Assembly (NCBI RefSeq): GCF_001440035.1
Contig: NZ_LJYG01000108.1
Coordinates: forward strand, 427,505 to 478,433
Direction: 5' to 3'
DNA length: 50,929 nucleotides
DNA from: Bradyrhizobium manausense
GTDB lineage: Bacteria; Pseudomonadota; Alphaproteobacteria; Rhizobiales; Xanthobacteraceae
A model generated the notes under the pieces. It did not search any database and had not been told where the DNA came from. It worked only from the letters and a program-made list of their open reading frames with translations. The position numbers were made by a program, and so were the translations under genes. Numbering within the stretch: position 1 is the first letter of the stretch; each line of letters begins with the position of its first letter. Shown in pieces: positions 36,749 to 45,309 of the stretch.

Positions 36749-38290
36749 ATGGCCGCGATACATGAATTTGGTCCCTTCCGCCTCGACGCCGAAGCAGGGA
36801 TACTGTTCCGCGGGGCCGAGCCAACCCCGCTCGGCCAGCGCGCAGTGCAGCTTTTGGCCTTGCTGGTGCAGCGAGCCGGCATGCCGGTATCGAAGGACGC
36901 TTTGATCGAGGCGGCATGGCCCGGCCAGGCCATTGAAGACAGCAACCTGACCGTCCAGATGGCGGCGGTCCGGCGCACGCTGGCAGACGGCTGCGGAGAA
37001 TCGCAATGGATCGAGACCCTGCCACGGGGCGGCTATCGCTATATCGGTCCGGCGGTGACGTCGTCGGCCTCGGACCGAACAACCGCACCATCGCTGACCT
37101 TGCCTGAGAGGCCATCGATCGCGGTATTGCCGTTTGCGGACCTGAGCGGCGATACGGAGCAGGACTATTTTGCCGACGGAATGGTCGACGACATCATCAC
37201 CGGCCTGTCCCGCATCAACTGGCTGTTCGTGATCGCGCGAAATTCCACGTTCACATACAAGGGCCGAGCGGTCGATGTGAAACAGGTCGGTCGCGAGCTT
37301 GGCGTGCGCTACGTGCTGGAAGGCAGCATCCGGAAAACCGGGGGCAATGTGCGTATCACTGGACAGCTGATCGATGCGTCGACCGGCATGCATGTGTGGG
37401 CCGAACGCTATGACCGCCACTCCGATGATATTTTCGCGCTTCAGGACGACATCGCCATGTCCGTCGTCGGCGCCATCGCGCCGAGCCTTCGCCGCGCCGA
37501 AATCAACCGGGTCAAACGCAAACGGCCCGACAGTCTCGATGCCTATGATCTCGTCCTGCGGGCTCAGCCGGATGTCGATTCCGGCATGCCGGAGCAAGTC
37601 ACGCAGGCGCTCGTCCTGCTCGAGCGCGCAATCACGCTCCAGCCCTCCTATGCGCTGGCGCACGGTAACGCTGCGATGTGCCACCATTGCCTGTTCCTCC
37701 GCGCTGGTTTGCAGGAGGGAAGCCGCGCCGCCTCGATCAAGCATGCGCGATCGGCCATCGCCCACGGGCAGGATGACGCCCTTGCCCTTACGCTGGCAGG
37801 CTTTTCAATCGGCATGGACGGGCACGATCGCGCGGCGGCATTCACCGCACTCGATGCCGCGCTCGCGATCAGCCCGTCATCGGCGCTGACTTACATCCTC
37901 GGTAGCGTGATGCTCGGCTGGGGTGGTGATTCCGACCGCGCGATCGAATGGAGCGAGCGCGGCATGCGGCTCAGCCCGTTTGATTCCTGGGCCTTCGCAG
38001 CCTTTGACGCACAGGCGATGGGGCATTTCCATCGCGGTCGGTATGAAGAGGCCTGTCGCGCGGCCTACCGCGCGGTTCAGGCTAACCCGCGTCACAGCAT
38101 TACCCATGTGCAACTGGCGGCGGCGCTTGCAAAGCTCGGGCGATTGCAGGAAGCGAGAGCCGCCGCGGCCCGGGTGTTGGAATTGCACCCGACCTTCCGC
38201 TATGGCCGCCAATTCCAGGGCGTCAATTGCGCACCGGCCCCGGCGGCATCGCTTGGTGAGGCCCTGCGGGCCGCCGGGCTGCCGGAGTAA
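36749..38290 (+). CDS. CadC-type winged-helix regulator with TolB-like and TPR domains
   Basis: A 513-residue protein with an OmpR/CadC-type DNA-binding winged helix at the N-terminus (about 1-95: FGPFRLDAEAGILFRGAE, SKDALIEAAWPGQAIEDSN, WIETLPRGGYRYIGP), then a TolB-N-like domain (about 115-245: SIAVLPFADLSGDTEQDYFA, GRELGVRYVLEGSIRKTGG), and a C-terminal TPR region. No membrane segment separates the parts, unlike CadC itself. This architecture recalls adenylate-cyclase-associated regulators of rhizobia. ATG 36749 is chosen by fit to the domain; ATG 36713 is possible. It is divergent from the cupin gene, and its DNA target may be the gap between them. Confidence 0.85.
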   Translation: MAAIHEFGPFRLDAEAGILFRGAEPTPLGQRAVQLLALLVQRAGMPVSKDALIEAAWPGQAIEDSNLTVQMAAVRRTLADGCGESQWIETLPRGGYRYIGPAVTSSASDRTTAPSLTLPERPSIAVLPFADLSGDTEQDYFADGMVDDIITGLSRINWLFVIARNSTFTYKGRAVDVKQVGRELGVRYVLEGSIRKTGGNVRITGQLIDASTGMHVWAERYDRHSDDIFALQDDIAMSVVGAIAPSLRRAEINRVKRKRPDSLDAYDLVLRAQPDVDSGMPEQVTQALVLLERAITLQPSYALAHGNAAMCHHCLFLRAGLQEGSRAASIKHARSAIAHGQDDALALTLAGFSIGMDGHDRAAAFTALDAALAISPSSALTYILGSVMLGWGGDSDRAIEWSERGMRLSPFDSWAFAAFDAQAMGHFHRGRYEEACRAAYRAVQANPRHSITHVQLAAALAKLGRLQEARAAAARVLELHPTFRYGRQFQGVNCAPAPAASLGEALRAAGLPE

Positions 38291-38304
38291 TTGTCAAACC
38301 CGCT

Positions 38305-39549
38305 TCAGGTGCAGCGGGCGCTCAATCCGGATGCGCCGAGCTTGGCCATGACCTCGTCGAGATGGGCGCTGTCGCGTGTCTCGATGACGAGCTGCAACAG
38401 CGTTGCCTTGGCGGGGAGGTCCGAGAAGGTCCGCTGATGCGAGACCTCGATGATGTTGGCACCGGCCTCAGCCAGCAGCGCCGCGACCGCGGCCAGCTGG
38501 CCGGGTCTGTCGGGAATGTCGAGCGAAAGCTGCGTCAGCCGCCCCTCGCGGGCAAGCTCGCGCGTCAGCACGGAAGCGATCAGCCTGGTGTCGATGTTGC
38601 CGCCACTCAGGACCAGGCCAACCTTCTCACCGGCAAAGCGCGTAGGATCCGACATGATCGCCGCGAGGCCGGCAGCGCCCGCACCCTCGACGACCGTCTT
38701 CTCGATTGAGATCAAGGTTGCGACCGCGCGCTCGAGCTCGGCTTCGTTGACGAGCGCGATGTCGTCGACGAGGCCGCGGACGATCTCGGTGGTGATCTTG
38801 CCCGGCGATTTGACCGCGATGCCTTCGGCGAGCGTATCGCCGCGCGCCGGCAGATTGCCGCCATGGATGGCGTTGTACATCGAGGGATAGAGCCAGGCCT
38901 CGACGCCGAGAATCCGCAGCGACGGCTTTAGCGATTTCGCCGCTATGGCGATGCCGCTGATCAGGCCGCCACCGCCGATCGGCACGACCAGCGTGTCGAG
39001 TTCCGGCACCGCCTTGAGTATTTCCAGCCCGACCGTGCCCTGCCCCGCAATCACCAGCGGATCATCGTAGGGGTGAACGAAGATCATGCCGCGGGCTTCG
39101 CCATGGCTGCGCGCAAACGCAGCCGCCTCTTCCAGCGTCGCGCCCGTCACGACGACCTCGGCGCCGTGATGCCTGGTGTTTTCGACCTTCACCATCGGCG
39201 TGCCCACCGGCATCACGATGGTGGCGGGAATGCCGAGCCGCCTGGCGTGATAGGCAACGCCCTGCGCGTGATTGCCCGCGGACATGGCAATGACCCCCCG
39301 CACACGCTCGTCCGGCGTCAGCGCGTTGAGCCGGTTCAGCGCACCACGCTCCTTGAACGACGACGTGAACTGGAGGTTCTCGAATTTGAGCCAGAGGTCA
39401 CAGCCGCAGATATTGCTCAGCGTTCGGCTGTAGCTGCAGGGCGTCTCGACGACGGCGCCGCGGATGATCTCGGCAGCGGCGTGAATGTCAGCCGGCGAAA
39501 CCGGAAAGCCGCTCAGATCGGGAGATGCGGATTGGGACAATTCGGCCAT
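38305..39549 (-). CDS. ilvA: Threonine ammonia-lyase with ACT domain
   Basis: The enzyme deaminates threonine to 2-oxobutanoate, the entry to isoleucine or to catabolism. The 414-residue product has the PLP lysine in FTSSFKERGALN, the Asn loop SAGNHAQGVAYHA, the phosphate-binding GGGGLISGIA, and a C-terminal ACT domain (about 340-414: LSLDIPDRPGQLAAVAALL, NIIEVSHQRTFSDL). One ACT domain fits the shorter, non-E. coli-IlvA type (TdcB-like with ACT), so the biosynthetic label is likely but not certain. ATG 39549 is preferred over 39591. It follows the squalene/phytoene synthase-like gene by 45 bases. Confidence 0.88.
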   Translation of the reverse strand: MAELSQSASPDLSGFPVSPADIHAAAEIIRGAVVETPCSYSRTLSNICGCDLWLKFENLQFTSSFKERGALNRLNALTPDERVRGVIAMSAGNHAQGVAYHARRLGIPATIVMPVGTPMVKVENTRHHGAEVVVTGATLEEAAAFARSHGEARGMIFVHPYDDPLVIAGQGTVGLEILKAVPELDTLVVPIGGGGLISGIAIAAKSLKPSLRILGVEAWLYPSMYNAIHGGNLPARGDTLAEGIAVKSPGKITTEIVRGLVDDIALVNEAELERAVATLISIEKTVVEGAGAAGLAAIMSDPTRFAGEKVGLVLSGGNIDTRLIASVLTRELAREGRLTQLSLDIPDRPGQLAAVAALLAEAGANIIEVSHQRTFSDLPAKATLLQLVIETRDSAHLDEVMAKLGASGLSARCT

Positions 39550-39594
39550 GGGACAGCATAGTGCATTTGGCCGGCTGCGGCGATAAGCCACCCG

Positions 39595-40458
39595 CTATTT
39601 GGTAAATTCCCGGGATCGTGAAGCCCGCCACAGCGTCCATAGCGTGCGCAACCGCGAGACCGGCTGCGGAGCGAAGGGATTACGCCCTGGCCGCGCCAGG
39701 CGATCGAGATCTGACCGCGCCTGGCTCAGCGGCAGGAAGGCGGCCCGCGTCGAGGGCGGCAGCTGCGCCAGCAGGGACGACACTGTCCCCAGATGCTGCC
39801 GCGCATCGCCGATAAGCTGGTCCAGCGCGGCTTGGAGATTGGGCGTCTGCCTGCCCGCGAACACATCCTCGGTGGAGCAGGCATGGCTGGTCAGGAGTTG
39901 CTGCGGCAGGAACAATTGCCGATGGGAGGCGTCCCGGGGCAGGTTCGCGATCACCTGGGCGATGCCCTGTGCCAGTCCGGCGTGCCGGGCCACATGCTCG
40001 GCCGCGTCCGAAGCGTCGCCCATGATCCGCGCCGCAAGCGTGAAAAGGGCCGAAGAGGTCGCAGCCAGATAGCCTTCGAGCGCCGTGATGGTCGGCATCG
40101 GATCGTTGTAGAGATCGAACTGATGCTCGTCGACCAGCAATGACAGCGGCCCGACCGGCAGGTCGAAATCGCGGATGGCGCGGAGCAGCTCGGCCGCCAC
40201 CGGATTGCCCTCGGCGCTGCCGTGGACCAGGCCGGAGAACAGATCGGTCCACCATTGGAAGCGGATCTCGCCGGGCAAAGGCTGGCTCACTTGGTCGCGA
40301 ACGCGGACGATCTCGACATTGAAGGCGTAGAGGGCAAGCAGCGCGCGGCGCTCGGCGGCCGGTGCGAACAGCGCCGCGACGTAGCGGGGAAAGTCGTGGC
40401 CGCGCACGAGGTCGGCGCAGTAGGTCGCGGTGTCGGGCGGCGTCGCGGCGCTGCTCAT
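39595..40458 (-). CDS. Squalene/phytoene synthase-family protein (NDUFAF6-like)
   Basis: A 287-residue member of the isoprenoid synthase fold. The first Asp-rich motif of true synthases is degenerate (NVEIVRVRDQVSQ), the second region is DEHQFDLYNDP, and RHAGLAQGIAQVIANLP and FLPQQLL match the family core. True phytoene synthases have canonical DxxxD pairs, so this fits the branch that includes human NDUFAF6, a mitochondrial complex I assembly factor. Its ATG overlaps the stop of the MTH938-like gene by four bases, and secD/secF are upstream on the same strand. The role in respiratory assembly is inferred from family and context. Confidence 0.75.
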   Translation of the reverse strand: MSSAATPPDTATYCADLVRGHDFPRYVAALFAPAAERRALLALYAFNVEIVRVRDQVSQPLPGEIRFQWWTDLFSGLVHGSAEGNPVAAELLRAIRDFDLPVGPLSLLVDEHQFDLYNDPMPTITALEGYLAATSSALFTLAARIMGDASDAAEHVARHAGLAQGIAQVIANLPRDASHRQLFLPQQLLTSHACSTEDVFAGRQTPNLQAALDQLIGDARQHLGTVSSLLAQLPPSTRAAFLPLSQARSDLDRLARPGRNPFAPQPVSRLRTLWTLWRASRSREFTK

Positions 40459-40838
40459 GGCACCGCTATCAGCGCGGCCGCGACGCGGCGCCGTTCGCCG
40501 ATCATGATGTTGTAGGTGCGCACGGCGGGGCCGGTCTGCATGGTGTCCAGGACAACCCTCACCGCCTTCAGCGCCTGGCGCAGCTCCGGCGGCGGCAGCC
40601 AGAGCCCGGTTCCCGTACCAACCAGCAGCGTGTCGATGCCGTTGGCGGCCGCAAAAACCCGATCCAGCGAATAGCGGTCGATCTTGGTGGGATCGGTCAC
40701 GTCCCAGGCCCAGATCGCATCGGGCAGGCACAGCAGCGAGCCTCGGTGCGACATGCCGCCAAAGGCGAAGCCGCCCTTGCCATAGGCCTCGATCGGCGCC
40801 GAGCGCGGGAAATGGGGAGCGTTGGGATCGCCGGCCAT
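40455..40838 (-). CDS. MTH938-domain protein (NDUFAF3-like)
   Basis: A 127-residue MTH938-like protein: APIEAYGKGGFAFGGMSHRG at the start, WAWDVTDP, the glycine-rich TLLVGTGTGLWLPPPELR, and VVLDTMQTGPAVRTYNIMI near the end. The human relative NDUFAF3 works in early assembly of respiratory complex I; a relation to membrane-insertion genes by position is seen in alphaproteobacteria. It lies 60 bases after secF and its stop overlaps the next gene's start by four bases (ATGA). Together the two suggest a mini-operon for complex assembly attached to the Sec operon. This function is inference. Confidence 0.82.
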   Translation of the reverse strand: MAGDPNAPHFPRSAPIEAYGKGGFAFGGMSHRGSLLCLPDAIWAWDVTDPTKIDRYSLDRVFAAANGIDTLLVGTGTGLWLPPPELRQALKAVRVVLDTMQTGPAVRTYNIMIGERRRVAAALIAVP

Positions 40839-40898
40839 GAGCTTCGTCCGAATGAGCTGACTACCCTCGCAAACCCATGCGAGGGCATGCGGTTCGGA

Positions 40899-41924
40899 TC
40901 ATGCCTTGTTTTTCTTCGCCGGCGCAGCCTCTTCTCTCGCATCTTCGCGGTGCTCGCCGACGCCGAGATAGATCAGGATCGGCGCGGCGATGAAGATCGA
41001 GGTGTAGGTGCCGACCAGCACCACGCCGAACATCATCACGGCCGTGAAGCTGTGGATGGCGTGACCGCCGAACAGCAGCAGCGCCAGCAATGCCAGCGTT
41101 ACCGTCAAGTGGGTGATGATCGAGCGCGACAGCGTCGAATTGATGGACTCGTTCAGCAGCTGCGGCATCGGCATCTTCTTGTAACGCCGCAGCATTTCAC
41201 GGATGCGGTCATAGATGACGACGGTGTCGTTGAGCGAATAGCCCAGAATGGTCAGAAGCGCCGCGATGCTGGTCAGGTCGAAATCGACCTGGCTGATCGA
41301 CATGAAGCCGATCGTCAGCACGATATCGTGCACGTTGGCGATCATGGCGCCGAGCGCGAACTGCCATTCGAACCGGAACCAGAGATAGACCAGGATGGCA
41401 ATGATCGCCAGCATCAGGCCGGCCATGCCCCAACCCAGCAGCTCACCGGAGACGCGCGGACCCACCACCTCGACGCGGCGATATTCCACGGAGTCGCCGA
41501 GGGCGGCGCGAACCTTGTCCACGGCTTCCTGCTGCGCCTTGTCGCCGCCCGGCTGCTCGGCAACGCGAAGCAGCACGTCGGCGGCGCCGCCGAATTGCTG
41601 CAGCTGGACTTCGCCAAGGCCCAGGCTGCCAAGGGTCGTGCGCATCTGCGCAAGGTCTGCGGTGCCCGACTTGGCCCGCACTTCCATCAAGGTGCCGCCC
41701 CTGAAGTCGATGCCGAAGTTCAGCCCATGGGTGAAGAACAGCACAATGGCGATGATCGAGAGCGTCGCCGAGATCGGGAACGAGATGCGGCGGAACTGGG
41801 TGAAGTCGAAATGCGTATCGTCTGGCACGATGCGCAGCGACGGCAGGAGGCCGAGCACGCTGACCACGGTAAGCACGGCAATCAGGACGCCGAGAGAGAT
41901 GAGAACGAGTTGAGTAGTGGTCAC
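40899..41924 (-). CDS. secF: Protein-export membrane protein SecF
   Basis: SecF with SecD forms the RND-type motor that uses the proton gradient to help translocation and release of secreted proteins. The 341-residue product has the first periplasmic-domain start GIDFRGGTLMEV, then helices with the signature IGYSLNDT-like segment (TILGYSLNDTVVIYDRIRE) and the end block VMMFGVVLVGTYTSIFIAAP. It has an additional N-terminal membrane segment (TTTQLVLISLGVLIAVLTVV) before the usual first helix, which makes it slightly longer than E. coli SecF. It starts 16 bases after secD. Confidence 0.95.
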   Translation of the reverse strand: MTTTQLVLISLGVLIAVLTVVSVLGLLPSLRIVPDDTHFDFTQFRRISFPISATLSIIAIVLFFTHGLNFGIDFRGGTLMEVRAKSGTADLAQMRTTLGSLGLGEVQLQQFGGAADVLLRVAEQPGGDKAQQEAVDKVRAALGDSVEYRRVEVVGPRVSGELLGWGMAGLMLAIIAILVYLWFRFEWQFALGAMIANVHDIVLTIGFMSISQVDFDLTSIAALLTILGYSLNDTVVIYDRIREMLRRYKKMPMPQLLNESINSTLSRSIITHLTVTLALLALLLFGGHAIHSFTAVMMFGVVLVGTYTSIFIAAPILIYLGVGEHREDAREEAAPAKKNKA

Positions 41925-41940
41925 AGCCGGCCTCGAATGA

Positions 41941-43539
41941 TCAAATCGGCACGGTCTTCGGCCGCTTCCACTGCACCCACCATGCCACGATCAGGCGGGT
42001 CATGGTGAAGGCGGTGAACACAGTGGTGATGATGCCGATGCCGAGCGTTACAGCGAAGCCGCGCACCGGTCCGGTGCCGATCATGAACAGCACGGCTGCG
42101 GCAATGAAGGTCGTGATGTTGGAATCGAGAATGGTCGCGAGCGCCCGCTTGAAGCCTGCGTCGATCGCCGAGATCGGGCTCCTCCCGCCGCGCAGCTCCT
42201 CGCGGATGCGCTCATAGATCAGCACGTTGGAGTCGACCGCGATGCCGACGGTGAGCACGATGCCGGCAATGCCGGGCAGGGTCAGCGTGGCGCTCAGCAG
42301 CGACAACAGGCCGAAGATCATCGCGACGTTGATACAGACGGCGATGTTGGCGAACACGCCGAACAGCCGGTACGTCAACAGCATGAACACGACGACCATG
42401 ATCGATCCGACATAGGCCGCAAGCTCGCCCTTCTCGATCGAGTCCTGGCCGAGGCCCGGACCGACCGTGCGCTCTTCCACGACGGTCAGCGGCGCCGGTA
42501 GCGCGCCCGCGCGCAAGAGGATCGCGAGATCATTCGCCGACTGCACGGTGAAGCTGCCGGAGATCTGGCCCTGCCCGCCGGTGATCGGCTCGCGAATGAC
42601 CGGCGCAGAGATCACCTTGTTGTCGAGGATGATCGCGAAAGGCAGTCCGACATTCTCCTGAGTCGCCTGCGCGAACTTGCGCGCGCCCGAGGTATTGAAC
42701 TTGAAGCTGACGACCGGCTCATTGGTGCGCTGGTCAAAGGTCGCCTGGGCGTCGGTCAAATCGCCGCCCGCAACCAGCACCTGCTTCTTGACCACGTAGC
42801 CGGGCGGCGGCGGCGTGGCGGCGGGCAGGAACTCGGTGTCCGGCGGCAACCCGCCCTGCTGGGCCTGGTCCAGCGGCACCGACGGATCGACCATGCGGAA
42901 TTCCATCTTCGCGGTCTTGCCCAGCAGTTCCTTCAAATGGGTGGGATCCTGCAAACCCGGCACCTGCACCAGGATGCGGTCGTTACCCTGACGCTGGATG
43001 ATGGGCTCGACGGTGCCGAGCTCGTTGACGCGCTTCTCGACGATCTGGATCGACTGCTCGATGGTCTTGCGCAAACGGTCGATCATCGCCGGCTCCGGAA
43101 TGCTGAGGCGGATCAAACCGCCACCGGCGTCGGCGACTTCAATGTCGCGCTGGCCACTCGACCCCATGAGGCCGCCGATCGGCTGCGCAAGGTCGCGCAA
43201 CTTGGCGAGTGTCGTCTGGACATCCGCGTCCTTGACGCGCACCTCGACGGCATCGCCCTTCGTGACGAGACCGGTGTAAACGATCTTGGCCTCGCGCAGA
43301 ACGCGACGGACGTCGTCGCGAATCTGGTCGAGCTTTTCCTTCTTCACATAGTTGGAATCGACCTCGAGCTGCAGGGACGAGCCGCCCTGCAAGTCGAGAC
43401 CCAGCACCAGGCGCCGCTGCGCCCAGGCGGGCCAGGTCTTGACCCGCGCTTCGGGGAAGAAGTTCGGGACCGCAAAGAGGCACACGATCAGCGCTGTCAG
43501 GATGATCCCGAGCGCCTTCCACCGCGTGAAATACAACAT
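41941..43539 (-). CDS. secD: Protein-export membrane protein SecD
   Basis: SecD is the partner of SecF in the SecYEG-associated motor. The 532-residue protein has the first helix (ALGIILTALIVCLFAV), the conserved VLGLDLQGGSSLQLEVD, the P1 periplasmic domain (through about residue 340, with NELGTVEPIIQRQG and GLPFAIILDNKVISAP) and five further helices with GIVLTVGIAVDSNVLIYERI. Length is typical. It lies 49 bases after yajC and 16 before secF, one operon. No odd features are seen. Confidence 0.96.
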   Translation of the reverse strand: MLYFTRWKALGIILTALIVCLFAVPNFFPEARVKTWPAWAQRRLVLGLDLQGGSSLQLEVDSNYVKKEKLDQIRDDVRRVLREAKIVYTGLVTKGDAVEVRVKDADVQTTLAKLRDLAQPIGGLMGSSGQRDIEVADAGGGLIRLSIPEPAMIDRLRKTIEQSIQIVEKRVNELGTVEPIIQRQGNDRILVQVPGLQDPTHLKELLGKTAKMEFRMVDPSVPLDQAQQGGLPPDTEFLPAATPPPPGYVVKKQVLVAGGDLTDAQATFDQRTNEPVVSFKFNTSGARKFAQATQENVGLPFAIILDNKVISAPVIREPITGGQGQISGSFTVQSANDLAILLRAGALPAPLTVVEERTVGPGLGQDSIEKGELAAYVGSIMVVVFMLLTYRLFGVFANIAVCINVAMIFGLLSLLSATLTLPGIAGIVLTVGIAVDSNVLIYERIREELRGGRSPISAIDAGFKRALATILDSNITTFIAAAVLFMIGTGPVRGFAVTLGIGIITTVFTAFTMTRLIVAWWVQWKRPKTVPI

Positions 43540-43588
43540 CGACTGGACCTGTCAGATCAGGAGAATTGAGATGCCCGCAGGAAAGCGC

Positions 43589-43957
43589 TCACTTCGCCCC
43601 GGCGTCGTCCTTGGCGCTTTCCTTCGCGCTGTCCTTGGCCGGCTCGCCCTTGGCGCGCACGCCCGAGATCATCGAGCGCATCTGGCGCACGCGCACACCG
43701 TCGGAAATTTCGAACTCGATCTGGTCGTCGTCGACCACCTTGGTGACCTTGCCGACCAGGCCGCCCGAGGTCACGACGGTGTCGCCGCGGCGGATGTTCT
43801 TCACGAGCTCGGCGTGGTCCTTCACCTTCTTCTGCTGCGGACGCAGAATCAGGAAGTACATGATCACGAAGATCAGGGCGAACGGCAGCAGCGACATCAA
43901 CATGCTGTTGGTGTCGCCAGCGCCCGCGGCCTGGGCATACGCAGGGGTAATCAGCAT
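43589..43957 (-). CDS. yajC: Sec translocase accessory protein YajC
   Basis: A 122-residue single-pass inner-membrane protein that binds the SecDF complex. The membrane helix MLMSLLPFALIFVIMYFLIL is followed by the family signature RPQQKKVKDHAELVKNIRRG and DTVVTSGGLVGKVTKVVDD. The C-terminal ~25 residues are a Lys/Ala/Asp-rich tail (AKDSAKESAKDDAGAK) not needed for the core. It is the first gene of the leftward yajC-secD-secF run and is divergent from the AAA+ ATPase gene, with 179 bases between. Confidence 0.95.
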   Translation of the reverse strand: MLITPAYAQAAGAGDTNSMLMSLLPFALIFVIMYFLILRPQQKKVKDHAELVKNIRRGDTVVTSGGLVGKVTKVVDDDQIEFEISDGVRVRQMRSMISGVRAKGEPAKDSAKESAKDDAGAK

Positions 43958-44136
43958 TCGGACGATCCTCGTGGAAACGGGGGAAGCCGGTCAGGCCTTG
44001 ACGGCGACCGGCTCGGTCAAATTCGCGCGGACTATAGCGACCACCGCCCCAATTGCAACGCTGCCAGACCGGCGATTTGGCCACCTTGCGGCGCGCCGTC
44101 AGGCCCGATAAGGCTGCATTCTCAGGAACTTCGGAC

Positions 44137-45129
44137 ATGCCCAAAAAACCAAGTAAAAGCCCGGCCGGCAAAGGCCCCCGTGCCCCTGCTTTGAAGCCCG
44201 CCCTGGTCGCGGCAAAACGCCCCAATGCGGTCTCAAAGGCTGCCCCTCAGGCCTCCCCTGAGCTCTCCCAGGAACGCATCGCGCGCGCGCTGGAGACCAT
44301 TGCGACCCACCTCGCCGCCCAGGGCAAGCCGGCGATCGAGCGCGAGTCGTTCGAGAAGGCGGACGCCTATGTCTGGCACCCCGACGGCCGCCTGGCGGCG
44401 GTGCCGCGGGTCAGCCGGGTCGAGCTGTTCCTGCTCAAGGGCGTCGACCGGATGCGCGACATCCTGATGGAGAACACCGAGCGCTTCGCCAACGGCCTGC
44501 CTGCCAACAACGCCCTGCTCTGGGGCGCGCGCGGCATGGGCAAGTCGTCGCTGGTGAAGGCGGCCCATGCCAGCATCAACGCGGACCGCAAGCCCGCCGA
44601 CAGACTCAAGCTGATCGAGATCCATCGCGAGGATATCGAAACGCTGCCGACGCTGATGGAGAAGCTTCGCGACGCTGACTTCAACTTCATCGTATTCATC
44701 GACGACCTCTCCTTCGACGGCAATGATGCGTCCTACAAATCGCTCAAGGCCGTGCTCGAAGGCGGCATCGAGGGGCGGCCCGAGAACGTCATCCTCTACG
44801 CCACCTCGAACCGCCGCCATCTGCTGGCGCGCGACATGATCGAGAACGAGCGTTCGACCGCGATCAATCCCGGCGAAGCGGTCGAGGAAAAGGTTTCGCT
44901 GTCGGATCGCTTCGGCCTCTGGCTCGGCTTCCACCGCTGCAGCCAGGACGAATACCTTGCCATGGTGCGCGGCTATTGCAGCCATTTCGGCATCAAGGTC
45001 GACGACGAGGCGCTGGAGCGCGAAGCGCTGGAATGGTCGACCACGCGCGGCTCGCGCTCGGGCCGCGTCGCCTGGCAGTTCGTGCAGGAGCTGGCGGGCC
45101 GGCTCGGTGTCAAGCTGGCGGCGAAATAG
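44137..45129 (+). CDS. DUF815-type AAA+ ATPase
   Basis: A 330-residue protein with an Ala/Pro/Lys-rich N-terminal segment (1-60) followed by a P-loop ATPase domain: Walker A LLWGARGMGKSSLV (about 128-140), Walker B FIVFIDDLSFD (about 185), sensor-like LYATSNRRHL, and an arginine-finger candidate in VSLSDRFGLWLGFH. This is the DUF815 arrangement, a family of unknown job related to DnaA/DnaC-like ATPases. ATG 44137 is chosen; the frame opens at 44053 without a fit. It is divergent from yajC and ends before a palindromic repeat. Confidence 0.85.
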   Translation: MPKKPSKSPAGKGPRAPALKPALVAAKRPNAVSKAAPQASPELSQERIARALETIATHLAAQGKPAIERESFEKADAYVWHPDGRLAAVPRVSRVELFLLKGVDRMRDILMENTERFANGLPANNALLWGARGMGKSSLVKAAHASINADRKPADRLKLIEIHREDIETLPTLMEKLRDADFNFIVFIDDLSFDGNDASYKSLKAVLEGGIEGRPENVILYATSNRRHLLARDMIENERSTAINPGEAVEEKVSLSDRFGLWLGFHRCSQDEYLAMVRGYCSHFGIKVDDEALEREALEWSTTRGSRSGRVAWQFVQELAGRLGVKLAAK

Positions 45130-45161
45130 CTGTAGCCGAAGCTATAACCCAAACCGCAACT

Positions 45162-45264
45162 GTCATTCCCCGCGAAAGCGGGGAATCCAGTACGCCGCGC
45201 CTTATCGGCTCAATAACACCTGTCTCTGGAATACTGGATCGCCCGGTCGAAGCCGGGCGATGAC
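45162..45264. repeat. Two-hairpin palindromic repeat
   Basis: GTCATTCCCCGCGAAAGCGG at 45162 folds on itself (TTCCCCGC/GCGGGGAA), and CTGGATCGCCCGG... ends GCGATGAC at 45264 with its own stem (CGCCCGG/CCGGGCG). The same family, in one arm, is at 50852. It lies between convergent genes. Confidence 0.85.
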
Positions 45265-45309
45265 GGCGTGCTTTGTGGTGATGGAGTGCCCCGAACTGGA
45301 GCCCTAGCC

